DNA of 64,000 nucleotides from Halospina sp040196175 (GTDB lineage Bacteria; Pseudomonadota; Gammaproteobacteria; Pseudomonadales; Oleiphilaceae). The position numbers were made by a program, and so were the translations under genes. This document shows, piece by piece, positions 53,799 through 62,633 of this stretch. The stretch is from contig NZ_JBEFNF010000001.1 in the NCBI RefSeq assembly GCF_040196175.1, forward strand, positions 248,001 to 312,000, in the 5' to 3' direction. The notes under the pieces were generated by a model. It had not been told where the DNA came from and did not search any database. It was given only the letters and a program-made list of their open reading frames with translations. Each line of letters opens with the position of its first letter. Within the stretch, counting starts at the first letter, position 1.

Positions 53799-54920
53799 TC
53801 AATCCTGATGGGGATTGTCCGCCCCTAGAGCTCGTCCGATGAAAGCGCTCTCGCAGGGGGTGGTGCTGAATTTCAGCGGATGGCCAATCTGCTTCTGGCA
53901 GGTGCCGTCGCCACGATCGACTTCGATCACCATATGCCGTGCCTGGATGTGGGGATGGTGTGTTGCTTCGCTCAGGGTCAGCACCGGCTCCACACAGGCG
54001 TCCTGCTCACTGAAGATTGCCTGCCATTGCGCCAGTGTCTTCGCCGCGATGGCGTCCCGCAGTGCGTTCTTGAGGGTCTGTTGGTCTTCCGGTTTCGGGC
54101 TGAGTCCTTTAGCGGCCAGTTCCGGGCGGCCGATCACGCTGAAAAGCTGCTTGGCGAACGGTGGTTCCAGACTGCCGACGGAGAGCCAGCGTCCGTCCGC
54201 CGTCTGGTAGTAATCATAGAAAGCGCCGCCATTGAGCATGCCGCTCTCGGGCGCCGGTTCTTCTCCGGTGGCCAGCCAGGCAGCGCCGGCCATGGCGTTC
54301 ATGGCGAAGGCGGCGTCCGTCATGCTGATGTCCACATGCTGGCCCTCGCCAGTCTCGCGCTGGTGGATCACGGCTGCCAGTATGCCCATGACCGCGTGAT
54401 GGGAGCCGCCGGCCACATCCGCCACCTGGATGCCCAGCGGCGGCGGGCCACTTTCAGCGCGACCGCTGTAGCTGGCGACTCCAGACAGTGCCAGGTAATT
54501 AATGTCATGCCCAGCGCGGTCGCGGTAAGGGCCGGTCTGGCCGTAGCCGGTAATGCTGCAGTAGATCAGGGCCGGGTTGATCGCTTTCAAGTTGTCGTAG
54601 TCCAGCCCGAATCGCGCCATAACCCCTGGGCGGAACTGTTCGACCACCACATCGTATTCTTGTACCAGTTCCTTGACGCGTTCAACCGCCTCTGGCTCCT
54701 TCAGGTTTAGTGCCAAGCTGCGTTTGCCCCGGTTCAGGTAGGCGTGGGCAGTGGCGACCCCGCCCTCATGGGGCGGGGTCATGCGTGTCAGGTCCATGCG
54801 ATCCGGTGATTCTACCCGCAGCACTTGCGCGCCCATGTCCGCCAGCATCATGGTGGCGTAGGGACCTGGAAGCAGCGTAGAGAAGTCGAGCACTTTTACG
54901 GAGGTAAGGGGTCCGGCCAT
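53799..54920 (-). CDS. CaiB/BaiF family protein, probable alpha-methylacyl-CoA racemase
   Basis: Class III CoA-transferase fold, 373 residues from the ATG at 54920 (GAGAGGA upstream); the frame is open to 54980 but that part lacks family similarity. RAGHDINYLALSGV contains H138, and D169 lies in GIQVADVAGG; their identity and spacing match the catalytic His/Asp of alpha-methylacyl-CoA racemases, which epimerise 2-methyl-branched acyl-CoAs. A formyl- or succinyl-CoA transferase role is less likely. It is divergent from an AraC-type regulator that may control it. Confidence 0.85.
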   Translation of the reverse strand: MAGPLTSVKVLDFSTLLPGPYATMMLADMGAQVLRVESPDRMDLTRMTPPHEGGVATAHAYLNRGKRSLALNLKEPEAVERVKELVQEYDVVVEQFRPGVMARFGLDYDNLKAINPALIYCSITGYGQTGPYRDRAGHDINYLALSGVASYSGRAESGPPPLGIQVADVAGGSHHAVMGILAAVIHQRETGEGQHVDISMTDAAFAMNAMAGAAWLATGEEPAPESGMLNGGAFYDYYQTADGRWLSVGSLEPPFAKQLFSVIGRPELAAKGLSPKPEDQQTLKNALRDAIAAKTLAQWQAIFSEQDACVEPVLTLSEATHHPHIQARHMVIEVDRGDGTCQKQIGHPLKFSTTPCESAFIGRALGADNPHQD

Positions 54921-55032
54921 CTGGGTTTTGTCCTCTCTTCTGGATGGCTCTACCATACCCGTCTGTAGGCAGGCGTCCACCGGCGTCGACGCTCAAATCC
55001 ATTGACCAATCCGCTCACGGAAACACACGCCC

Positions 55033-56043
55033 ATGACTCGCCTTACCGTTTCCGCTCATTTTGTGACTGCAGCTCTGGCCGGGGCCAGGCGCCAGGGGTA
55101 TGACACGCACGCGATGATGCGCGAGGCGGGGATTGATCCGCAGCTGATTGAGCAGGAACAGGCGCGCGTGACCGGCAACCAGTACACACGGCTGATGCAG
55201 GCCATCTGGGCGGCCATGAGTGACGAATTCATGGGGTTGGCGCCGGCGCGCAGCCGCCCTGGTACCTTTGCAACGCTGTGCCAGCTGGTGATCCACTGCG
55301 ATAATCTGGATTGTGTGCTGCGCCGGGCGTGCCATTACTACGGTCTTTTCGAAACCGGGATCACCATGCCGTTGGTAATTCGCGGCGAGGAGGCACAGAT
55401 CAGGATTCAGGCCGAGGTACCGCTGGACGAAGACAGCCATCACTTCCTGCAGGAGTCATTGCTTGTCATCTGGCACCGACTGAGCTCCTGGCTCATTGGT
55501 CAGGGCATCCCCCTGACCCGGGTAACCTTCAACTACCCTGAGCCGTTCCACAGTCATGAATACCGCGGCATCTTCCACGCCCCACTGCTGTTCGACCAGC
55601 CTGAAACCGGGCTGGTCTTCCCCGCTCGTTACCTGCAGGAACCGGTGATCCGGGACGAGCTGGAAATGCGTCACTTTCTGATGACGTCGCCAGCCGATCT
55701 TCTGGCCCGCCCAGACGACCGCAACAGCTATACCGCTCGCATTCGGGCGCTGATAGGGCGGGACTTCACCCAGCCCATCTCCGATTTTGAGACGATTGCC
55801 CAGCAGCTCAATACCAGCCCGCAGACCCTACGTCGGCGTCTGCGGGCCGAGAATACCTCCTTTCAGGAGATCAAGGATAACCTGCGGCGGGATATCGCCA
55901 TCGTTCATCTGACAAGGGACCAGCTGTCCATCAATGAAATCGCCCACCGTGCGGGTTTCACGGAGACCTCAACCTTTCATCGCGCGTTCAAGAAATGGAC
56001 GGAGGTAACCCCCGGGGCCTACCGTTCACGCTTCTGCTCGTAA
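55033..56043 (+). CDS. AraC family transcriptional regulator
   Basis: A 336-residue regulator with an N-terminal ligand-binding domain of the OruR/ArgR-like (Arabinose_bd) type and a C-terminal double helix-turn-helix from about 235, including IAQQLNTSPQTLRRRLRAE and INEIAHRAGFTETSTFHRAF. It is divergent from the racemase-like gene with a 112-base spacer, suggesting local control of it. The 3' end overlaps the convergent diguanylate cyclase gene by 25 bases. Confidence 0.92.
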   Translation: MTRLTVSAHFVTAALAGARRQGYDTHAMMREAGIDPQLIEQEQARVTGNQYTRLMQAIWAAMSDEFMGLAPARSRPGTFATLCQLVIHCDNLDCVLRRACHYYGLFETGITMPLVIRGEEAQIRIQAEVPLDEDSHHFLQESLLVIWHRLSSWLIGQGIPLTRVTFNYPEPFHSHEYRGIFHAPLLFDQPETGLVFPARYLQEPVIRDELEMRHFLMTSPADLLARPDDRNSYTARIRALIGRDFTQPISDFETIAQQLNTSPQTLRRRLRAENTSFQEIKDNLRRDIAIVHLTRDQLSINEIAHRAGFTETSTFHRAFKKWTEVTPGAYRSRFCS

Positions 56044-57056
56044 AGGCGCTGGTCCGCGTAACGCAGCAACGTGCGGGAATCCGCCAGGCCCGGCTGCTCA
56101 TTGCCTGCTACGCCAACGCTGAACGCAACAGGAATGCGGTGGCCTCCCCACTCCAACGGCTCTTCAGCTATACGTTCCTGCAGGCGGGATCCGACCTGTG
56201 TGGCGGTCTGCATACTCTGGTTAGGCAGTACGACCACAAACTCGTCACCGGCGAAACGGAAGACGCTGTCGTCCTCGCGCAAGAGCCGGCGCAGGGTCTC
56301 TCCTAGATGGCAGAGGTAAGCATCGCCACACTCGTGGCCATAGTCGTCATTGATCCGCTTGAAGCTGTCGCAGTCTATGAACAGCAGCGACAGCGGCATC
56401 TGATAGCGACGGGAACGGCTCAGCTCTTTCTGTAGGACCGTTTCCATCTCACGGCGGTTGCGTAGGCCGGTCAGCGAATCCCGGGTTGCCAGGCGCCGCA
56501 GTTGCTCACGTGCCACTGCCGAGTCCAGGCCCAGAGAGGTTTTAACGGCCAGCTGTTCCAGAAAGAAAGCATCCATATCCCGGCTGTATCGCCCAGCGTC
56601 CCGTGTGCCGAGAATCAGGCCTCCGGCGAGACGATCCTCAACCACCAACGGCAATATGGCCATCGAACGGATTGCGTTTTGCCAGAGCGGGGGAACGAGG
56701 TATTGGTAACCCCGGGTATCGGGAATCAGTAAAGGCGCATGACTGGCGCCGGTCAGGTGAAGGAAATCCGCTGCTGGGGCCGTGATCAGCAGACTGAGCG
56801 CTCCCTCTTCAGCCAGCATGCCATGCAGCGGCTGGTTGGCTTCTACATCCGTAAGCACCAGCCAGACTTCGTCCAGTCTGAAGCGTTCCCGCACACGGTC
56901 CACCAGTCGATCGACGAAGGCCGCACAGTCCCGGCACCCCATGATCTCGCGCTCAATCTCAAAAAGATTACGGGCAATCTGCTCATTGCGGCGGGCATGC
57001 TCGAGCAGCGATTCCAGTGAAATGTCGTCAGGGTAGTGTTGGAAGGCTTCCGGCAT
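56019..57056 (-). CDS. GAF-like sensor diguanylate cyclase
   Basis: A 345-residue cytosolic protein: a helical N-terminus and GAF/DUF484-like sensor domain (about 30-180), then a GGDEF domain (about 185-345). The active-site loop reads AGDEF (269-273), a variant usually still active, and an RxxD inhibitory site (REDD, 260-263) lies five residues upstream, so product feedback inhibition is expected. Signal unknown. Confidence 0.9.
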   Translation of the reverse strand: MPEAFQHYPDDISLESLLEHARRNEQIARNLFEIEREIMGCRDCAAFVDRLVDRVRERFRLDEVWLVLTDVEANQPLHGMLAEEGALSLLITAPAADFLHLTGASHAPLLIPDTRGYQYLVPPLWQNAIRSMAILPLVVEDRLAGGLILGTRDAGRYSRDMDAFFLEQLAVKTSLGLDSAVAREQLRRLATRDSLTGLRNRREMETVLQKELSRSRRYQMPLSLLFIDCDSFKRINDDYGHECGDAYLCHLGETLRRLLREDDSVFRFAGDEFVVVLPNQSMQTATQVGSRLQERIAEEPLEWGGHRIPVAFSVGVAGNEQPGLADSRTLLRYADQRLYEQKRER

Positions 57057-57230
57057 GGCCGTGTTTCACCCCATCGTGTTTTACCGCGCAGGCCCCATGA
57101 ACTGTTTCGAACCCTATCACGGCTGGTGCCCGTCGTCAGTCCACAGGGTCCCAACGACTATATAAAGTGGGGGACCGACATTGGAGGCACGCTGCGAAGC
57201 ACTATTTGTCCCAAATTCTTAATATAATCC

Positions 57231-57259
57231 TTGACGGGCGGGGCGCTTTTCCCTATTGT
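57231..57259 (+). promoter_or_regulatory. Promoter of the initiator tRNA gene
   Basis: TTGACG (57231-57236), exactly 17 bases, TATTGT (57254-57259), about 45 bases before the mature tRNA 5' end. Strong match and good spacing. Confidence 0.75.
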
Positions 57260-57303
57260 ACGCATCACATCGGCGGGCAGTGGCCCAACGGTGACAAAGC
57301 AGT

Positions 57304-57380
<77 letters not shown>

Positions 57381-57390
57381 GATTCCAAAG

Positions 57391-57424
57391 AAGCAGATCA
57401 GTTATGACTGGTCTGCTTTTTTTT
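57391..57424 (+). terminator. Rho-independent terminator of the tRNA gene
   Basis: AAGCAGATCAGT pairs with ACTGGTCTGCTT (12 pairs, one G:T) around TATG, followed by an uninterrupted T run. It begins ten bases past the CCA end. Confidence 0.92.
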
Positions 57425-57720
57425 ATGTCTTTAACTATCGGAAAGCTTCCCGGAGGGCGTGTTGACGGCGCTTCAGCTGTATTCATTCCCCGATCCGCCA
57501 TCAGGCACTGCTGCGGGAAAGCGGCAATCTGTTGCGCCAGTTCCAGTCCGCAGGCCACGGCGTAACCGGAAACGGCCGTACTAACCGGTTTGTTGAGCGT
57601 CATCCGTGTGGGTCCCATGGGGCCGGGACCCGTGCCTGCCGGATCCACGCTGTTGCGTGCGCTCGGGCCGCTCCCAGTGCATCCGCTGTTTCCTGATCCA
57701 CTGCGTTCTTTTTCTCTAGT
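57425..57720. other. Gene-free stretch between the tRNA terminator and pxpC
   Basis: Contains most of the crotonase remnant and, left of about 57490, about 65 bases with no recognisable feature. Confidence 0.5.
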
Positions 57721-57728
57721 CTATCCAA
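57490..57728 (-). pseudogene. Decayed enoyl-CoA hydratase/crotonase remnant
   Basis: Minus-strand pieces of a crotonase survive in collinear order. From 57728, overlapping the last codons of pxpC in another frame, LDRLEKKNAVDQETADALGA matches the N-terminal (LNRPEKRNAVD) block. After a frame change, from 57624, GPMGPTRMTLNKPVSTAVSG and YAVACGLELA match the oxyanion-hole block (KPVIAAVSGYAVAGGLELA). Directly fused to it, QQIAAFPQQCLMADRG resembles a block normally about 90 residues further on. The intervening segments and C-terminus are missing. Homology is judged by eye but the run of matches is strong. No expression is expected. Confidence 0.72.
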
Positions 57729-58644
57729 GGGGTGTTGTCAGGCGAGCTTTTTCCATGCCGCAGGCTTGGAAATGGACGGGATGCCCGGCGGGGCACTGTG
57801 CTAGGCGCGCTCGCGCAACTGGGGTGAGGGTACCAACGCGGGGATAACCGCCAATGGTCTGGCGGTCATTCATGAGGCAGATGGGCTGGCCGTCAGGGGG
57901 GACCTGAACGGCGCCAGCGGGGATACCTTCGGAGACCATGGCGGCGTTGCGGCAGACCAGTTCGGGGCCGGTGAGGCGGATGCCCATGCGGTCGGCGCGC
58001 GTGTCGACCGCCCACTGTCGGTTAAAGACCCAATAGAGGCTGTCGCCATCAAACCCGGCAATCTGTCCCCCGGGAATGAGCGGGAGCCCGGCTGGTTGTT
58101 GATAGTCGATGCGCTGTGCTTGCGGAACCGCGGTGTTGGCAGGCAGGTCGTTTGGCGGTTTCTTCGGAAATTGCAGTTCGTCTCCGGTTTCCAGGGGCTG
58201 GCCTCCGCCCTTGTGGCCACCGAATCCTTCACGCGTCACACAAGCGACGCTGCCAAGGCTGACCTCCCCCAGCCATCCGCCGGGAGCCGCCAAATAGGCG
58301 CGCAGGCCGCCGCGCGGCAGGTCGAATGTCACCCGATCACCACGATGTACGCCAAATCGCTGCCAGGGCAACAGGGTGGTTCCGTTAAGGCAGGCGCCAA
58401 GGTCCGCACCGCAGAGCGCCAGCGTGGTGCGGCATTGAGCGACCAGTGACAGGCCGCCAATGGCAATCTCCAACACCGGGGCCCCGCTGTCATTGCCCAG
58501 CAGCGCATTCGCCCAGCCGGCTGCATGCCAGTCCACGGGGCCGCCCTGGGTTATACCCAGGTGCCGCACGCCGAACCGCCCGGCATCCTGGAGCAGGGCC
58601 TGGGGGCCGGCTTTCTCAACATGCAGGGCACCGGTCTGGTTCAT
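57721..58644 (-). CDS. pxpC: 5-oxoprolinase subunit PxpC (KipA/biotin-dependent carboxyltransferase-like)
   Basis: A 307-residue protein of the urea-amidolyase-C/KipA family: VEKAGPQALLQDAGRFGVRH and GITQGGPVDWHA at the N-terminus, and NDRQTIGGYPRVGTL near the C-terminus. With PxpA and PxpB it forms the ATP-dependent prokaryotic 5-oxoprolinase that recycles pyroglutamate to glutamate. Its ATG overlaps the pxpB stop by four bases. Confidence 0.92.
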   Translation of the reverse strand: MNQTGALHVEKAGPQALLQDAGRFGVRHLGITQGGPVDWHAAGWANALLGNDSGAPVLEIAIGGLSLVAQCRTTLALCGADLGACLNGTTLLPWQRFGVHRGDRVTFDLPRGGLRAYLAAPGGWLGEVSLGSVACVTREGFGGHKGGGQPLETGDELQFPKKPPNDLPANTAVPQAQRIDYQQPAGLPLIPGGQIAGFDGDSLYWVFNRQWAVDTRADRMGIRLTGPELVCRNAAMVSEGIPAGAVQVPPDGQPICLMNDRQTIGGYPRVGTLTPVARARLAQCPAGHPVHFQACGMEKARLTTPLG

Positions 58645-59357
58645 ACGCTTGACTCTGCAACGGGTGTGGGGTCGCCGCCGAGTTCGATGAAGTCGTCACG
58701 GCTGACCGATAGGAAGCGGACGCGGTCGCCGGCTTCGAGCACGGTCATGGGCTCACGCCCGGGGTCGAAGAGCGTCAGCGGCGTACGGCCGATGAGGTTC
58801 CAGCCACCAGGTGTAACCTGCGGATAGGCCGACGTCTGGCGTTCTGCGATGGCAATGCTGCCCCGGGGAACATGCTGGCGTGGTGTCGCCAGCCGTGGTG
58901 TCGCCAGTGGTGCTGTCACCAGCCCCATGAACGCAAACCCTGGAACAAACCCCAGCGCGAAAACCTGGTATTCGGTCGCCGCATGGGTTTCGGCAACCTG
59001 CTGGGAGGACCAGTTGTTGCGTTCCGCAATCAATGCCAGTTCCGGGCCCACGCTGATGTCATACCAGACCGGGATTTCCACCAAACGTCCGCTCGCCTCA
59101 TCGTCATCGGGAGCCAGCTGTTCGAGGATTTGTTCCAGCAGGGCTCGTGAGCTGGTGTCGGTTATCCGCCCGGGGTCGTACTGCACCAGCACGGTTGTAT
59201 AGGAAGGCACCAGTTCGACGAGTGCTTTGCCAAAGGTGCTCTGGCAGTTCCGGCAGAAAGCGGTGATCCAGCGGCGATTGGCCGGGTCGATCCGGTCGGC
59301 GAATCGCACGATCCAAGCCTCGATACCGGCATTTTCAATCCGGGGCACCATAGTCAT
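58641..59357 (-). CDS. pxpB: 5-oxoprolinase subunit PxpB (KipI-like)
   Basis: A 238-residue KipI/AHS1-family protein with ELVPSYTTVLVQYDP, the FALGFVPGFAFMGLV block and TPGGWNLIGRTPLTLFDP. It is the partner of PxpC; both were formerly named after the B. subtilis KinA inhibitors. The start overlaps the pxpA stop by four bases. Confidence 0.93.
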   Translation of the reverse strand: MTMVPRIENAGIEAWIVRFADRIDPANRRWITAFCRNCQSTFGKALVELVPSYTTVLVQYDPGRITDTSSRALLEQILEQLAPDDDEASGRLVEIPVWYDISVGPELALIAERNNWSSQQVAETHAATEYQVFALGFVPGFAFMGLVTAPLATPRLATPRQHVPRGSIAIAERQTSAYPQVTPGGWNLIGRTPLTLFDPGREPMTVLEAGDRVRFLSVSRDDFIELGGDPTPVAESSV

Positions 59358-60109
59358 GCATCAGAGGCTGGTGGGTTTACAACCTGGCGGATACGCTGGA
59401 TGGCGGCGATCGATTCCGGGTTGTCGCCGTGCACGCAGAGCGTACTCGCCTCCATGATGAGATCCTGGCCGTGCCTGGTCGTAATCGGTTCGCCGAGGGC
59501 GATGCGGCGAGCCTGTTCCACAATGGCCTCCGTGTCCTGGTGGACGGCCCCGGGTTCGCGTCGGCTGACCAGGTGGCCGCCGCTGTCGTAGGCACGGTCG
59601 GCAAAGGCTTCCAGCCAGAGGGTGATGCCGTGCGAGGCAGCGAGTGATCGCACCGGGTGGTTGTCGCGGGTGGCAAGCACCATCAGCGCCAGCGCGGGAT
59701 CGAATGCTTTAACCGCGCGCATCACGGCGGCGAGTACGTCATGATTGTTCATCATGTCGTTATAGAGTGCCCCATGTGGTTTAACGTAACCCACCTCAGT
59801 GCCTGAGGCACGGCAGAAGGCGCTCAAGGCACCGATCTGGTAGAGCACCAGATTTTCTATTTCATCATGAGAGCAGGCCATGGAACGCCGACCGAAGCCC
59901 ATCAGATCCGGATAGGCTGGATGTGCCCCAATGGTAACGCTATGGCTTACGGCGAGCTGTACAGTGCGCCGCATGTGATCCTGGTCTGAAGCGTGGAAGC
60001 CACACGCCACGTTGGCTAGATCCACAACGGGCATGACGGCCTCGTCCATACCCATGGCCCAGGGTCCGAAACTTTCGCCCATGTCGGCGTTCAGTCGCAG
60101 TGCTGTCAC
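59354..60109 (-). CDS. pxpA: 5-oxoprolinase subunit PxpA (LamB/YcsF family)
   Basis: A 251-residue protein of the LamB/YcsF TIM-barrel-like family. It opens LRLNADMGESFGPW and continues VACGFHASD, GAHPAYPDLMGFGRR and KPHGALYNDM, all hallmarks. I choose the GTG at 60109, preceded by GAGGTGA, because homologues begin a few residues before LNADMGE; the frame is open for 40 more codons upstream without similarity. First gene of the pxpABC operon. Confidence 0.92.
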   Translation of the reverse strand: MTALRLNADMGESFGPWAMGMDEAVMPVVDLANVACGFHASDQDHMRRTVQLAVSHSVTIGAHPAYPDLMGFGRRSMACSHDEIENLVLYQIGALSAFCRASGTEVGYVKPHGALYNDMMNNHDVLAAVMRAVKAFDPALALMVLATRDNHPVRSLAASHGITLWLEAFADRAYDSGGHLVSRREPGAVHQDTEAIVEQARRIALGEPITTRHGQDLIMEASTLCVHGDNPESIAAIQRIRQVVNPPASDA

Positions 60110-60247
60110 GATGGTTTCGTCACCTCGGAGCTGAAGGAAAATGGGATCGTAGGCCAAGGATACTGCAATCTTAGGGGGATAGAACAAGTAAGGGGCTGCC
60201 CCATGTGGCGTGAGCTGAGGTGGACCCATCGGCGATGAGTTGCTTGC

Positions 60248-62518
60248 TTGTCGGATATTATTAACTACACATTAGGGGAGGCAGAAAATGATGCCATCAC
60301 TCAATATCAGGGCCACCAGTTGATGACAGCGCAGCAGCCGCTTCTCCATACCCAGCAGAAAATTCAGGAGATGATCGCCGAGCACAGGCCCCTTGAAGAA
60401 GTGCTGGCCGAGATCACGCGTTTCGTTGAGCAGATGCTCCCGGGGGCGCTTGTGTCAGTGATGCGATATGATGCCCACAGCGATACGTTGAGTCTGGTCC
60501 CCTCCTATCGCTTTTCCGCCCGTTTTACGCAAGCCATGCAGGATGTGCCTGTGGGTCCGGATGTGGGGGCCTGCGGCAGTGCGGCGTATCACCTGGCCAT
60601 GGCGGTGACCCCGGATATCCGGGTGGATTCGCGCTGGGAGGGGTACCGCTCAGTCGCGCTGGATGAGGGACTTCGAGCCGCCTGGTCCGTCCCCATTCTG
60701 TCCTCGGAGGGTCATGCACTGCTGGGCACCTTTGCAACCTACTATGGCTATTCGACTACCCCTTCAGAAACCGATGTTTTCAATCTCCAGCAGGCAGCCG
60801 GGCTGGCGGCGCTGGCGATCGTTCGGGATCAGGATCTGCGTCGCTACCGTGATCTGACAGCGCGCTATCAGTCTCTCTATGAGCATCACCCGGATGGTGT
60901 TTATGAATTGGATCTGGAAGGGCGCCTGCTGCGGGGCAATAAAGCCCTGGAGAGTATTACTGGCTATACCGAGGCTGAGTATGTGGGCCGTTTCTTCAAT
61001 GACTTCGTTGACGGTGCCTATCAAGCCCTTACTCAGCGGTGTTTCGAGCAAGCCAGGGTCGGAGGCGCTCCCACTCATGAAGCACGGGGCCTCTATCCCA
61101 ACGGCGGGATCTATGACCTGGAGGTGACTCACTTTCCCGTGCGGGTTGAGGGTGAAATCGTCGGGGTTTTCGGTATCTGCCGGGATATTACCGAACGCAA
61201 GGAGCAGCAACGGTTGATCGCGTACCACGCGAACTACGATGCGGTTACCGGGCTTCTCAACCGGGTGGCCTTTGAGGAAAAGTTGCTCACAACTCTGCAT
61301 GAGGCGCGGAGAACCGGGGACCAGGTCGCTGTCATGTACCTTGATCTGGATGGATTCAAGCCGATCAATGAGGGCTTTGGTCATCAGGTGGGCAATAAGC
61401 TGCTGGTGCGCGTGGCCGAGCGACTCCAGGAACTGCTTGATACGGACGCTGTTGTGTCGCGGGTTGTGGCGGATGAATTTGTGCTCTTGTGGCGGGGTGT
61501 TGAGAATCGGCAAAAGATGGAACAGCTTGCCTGTGTGATTCTCGAGTCACTCTGCCGGCCGCTTGAGGTGGGTGGTCAGGCGCTGCATCTGAGCGCCAGC
61601 GTGGGCCTTGTGCTGGATGATGGTGAAACAGAGTCCCCCATACTCGTCCAACATGCCAATATCGCCATGGAAGCGGCCAAAAGCCGTGGCATGAACACCT
61701 GGCACTGGTACGAGAAGGAGCGCTGCCCGGTAACTCAGGATGAGATCCTGCTGCGTCATGATCTGCGCCTGGCTCTGGATCAAGGGGAGCTGGCGCTGCA
61801 TTACCAGCCACTGATTGATGCTGCGTCCGGTGAATGGCACGGGGTGGAGGCACTGGTGCGGTGGTATCACCCTGAGCGGGGCTTGATTTCACCCAGTGTT
61901 TTCATACCGCTTGCTGAGCAGACAGGGCAGATCATCGAGGTGGGGCGCTGGGTACTCAGGCGCGCCTGCGAGGATGGCATGAGACGCTGGCGGGAGGGTT
62001 ATGAAGTTGTGCCCGCGTCCGTGAACATTTCCACAATGCAGTTCCGGCGCCGCAACTTCGTGGAGGACATCGAGAAGATTCTTGAGGAAACCGGTCTGCC
62101 GGGCCACCTGCTTGAGCTGGAGGTTACCGAGGGGGTTCTGCTGGATGATGCGCATGAGACCATTGAGCTGATGAGCCGGCTTGCGGGGCTGGGAGTCAGC
62201 GTATCCATTGACGACTTCGGTACCGGCTACTCCAGTCTCCGATACCTGCGGGACCTGCCCGCCAGCAAGATCAAACTCGACATCTCTTTCATTCGCGACA
62301 TTCTTACCAATCCCGACAACATGGCGATTGTCCAGGGCATTATTACCATGGCGCACCACATGGGTCTCAAAGTAGTCGCAGAGGGTGTTGAGACTGAGCA
62401 ACAGCGCGATGACCTCATCACCCGCGGCTGCGACATAGCGCAGGGTTTTCTGTTTTCCCCGGCTGTGCCGCTTGGCGAACTTGGGGCGCTGCCTGCCCGG
62501 TTTGCTGATCGGCGTTGA
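60248..62518 (+). CDS. GAF-PAS-GGDEF-EAL c-di-GMP phosphodiesterase
   Basis: A 756-residue soluble protein (from TTG 60248): GAF domain (about 30-195), PAS with PAC (about 205-318), GGDEF (about 325-490) and EAL (about 500-750). The GGDEF motif is degenerate, VADEF at 407-411, so cyclase activity is unlikely. The EAL domain keeps EAL (534-536), DDFGTGYSSL and AEGVET, consistent with an active phosphodiesterase. The TTG lacks a clear ribosome site; an ATG at 60323 coupled to a small leader ORF is the main alternative and leaves all domains intact. Confidence 0.9.
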   Translation: MSDIINYTLGEAENDAITQYQGHQLMTAQQPLLHTQQKIQEMIAEHRPLEEVLAEITRFVEQMLPGALVSVMRYDAHSDTLSLVPSYRFSARFTQAMQDVPVGPDVGACGSAAYHLAMAVTPDIRVDSRWEGYRSVALDEGLRAAWSVPILSSEGHALLGTFATYYGYSTTPSETDVFNLQQAAGLAALAIVRDQDLRRYRDLTARYQSLYEHHPDGVYELDLEGRLLRGNKALESITGYTEAEYVGRFFNDFVDGAYQALTQRCFEQARVGGAPTHEARGLYPNGGIYDLEVTHFPVRVEGEIVGVFGICRDITERKEQQRLIAYHANYDAVTGLLNRVAFEEKLLTTLHEARRTGDQVAVMYLDLDGFKPINEGFGHQVGNKLLVRVAERLQELLDTDAVVSRVVADEFVLLWRGVENRQKMEQLACVILESLCRPLEVGGQALHLSASVGLVLDDGETESPILVQHANIAMEAAKSRGMNTWHWYEKERCPVTQDEILLRHDLRLALDQGELALHYQPLIDAASGEWHGVEALVRWYHPERGLISPSVFIPLAEQTGQIIEVGRWVLRRACEDGMRRWREGYEVVPASVNISTMQFRRRNFVEDIEKILEETGLPGHLLELEVTEGVLLDDAHETIELMSRLAGLGVSVSIDDFGTGYSSLRYLRDLPASKIKLDISFIRDILTNPDNMAIVQGIITMAHHMGLKVVAEGVETEQQRDDLITRGCDIAQGFLFSPAVPLGELGALPARFADRR
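60288..60323 (+). CDS. Candidate 11-codon leader ORF coupled to the GGDEF/EAL gene
   Basis: ATG-ATG at 60288 is preceded by GGGGAGG (60275-60281) at ideal spacing, the best ribosome site in this region. It encodes MMPSLNIRATS, and its TGA stop (60321-60323) overlaps the in-frame ATG of the downstream gene at 60323 as TGATG. This suggests translational coupling, but could be coincidental; no homology can be judged for so short a peptide. Confidence 0.4.
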   Translation: MMPSLNIRATS

Positions 62519-62633
62519 GCCGTTTAGGTTTAATAACCGGTTTAGAGCCACATTACGTATTATCCACACTTTGAACGGGGAGTAGCTTCTGTAGGGTGAA
62601 TAGTTTGATGGATCCCGGTTTTTGGAGTGAGGT

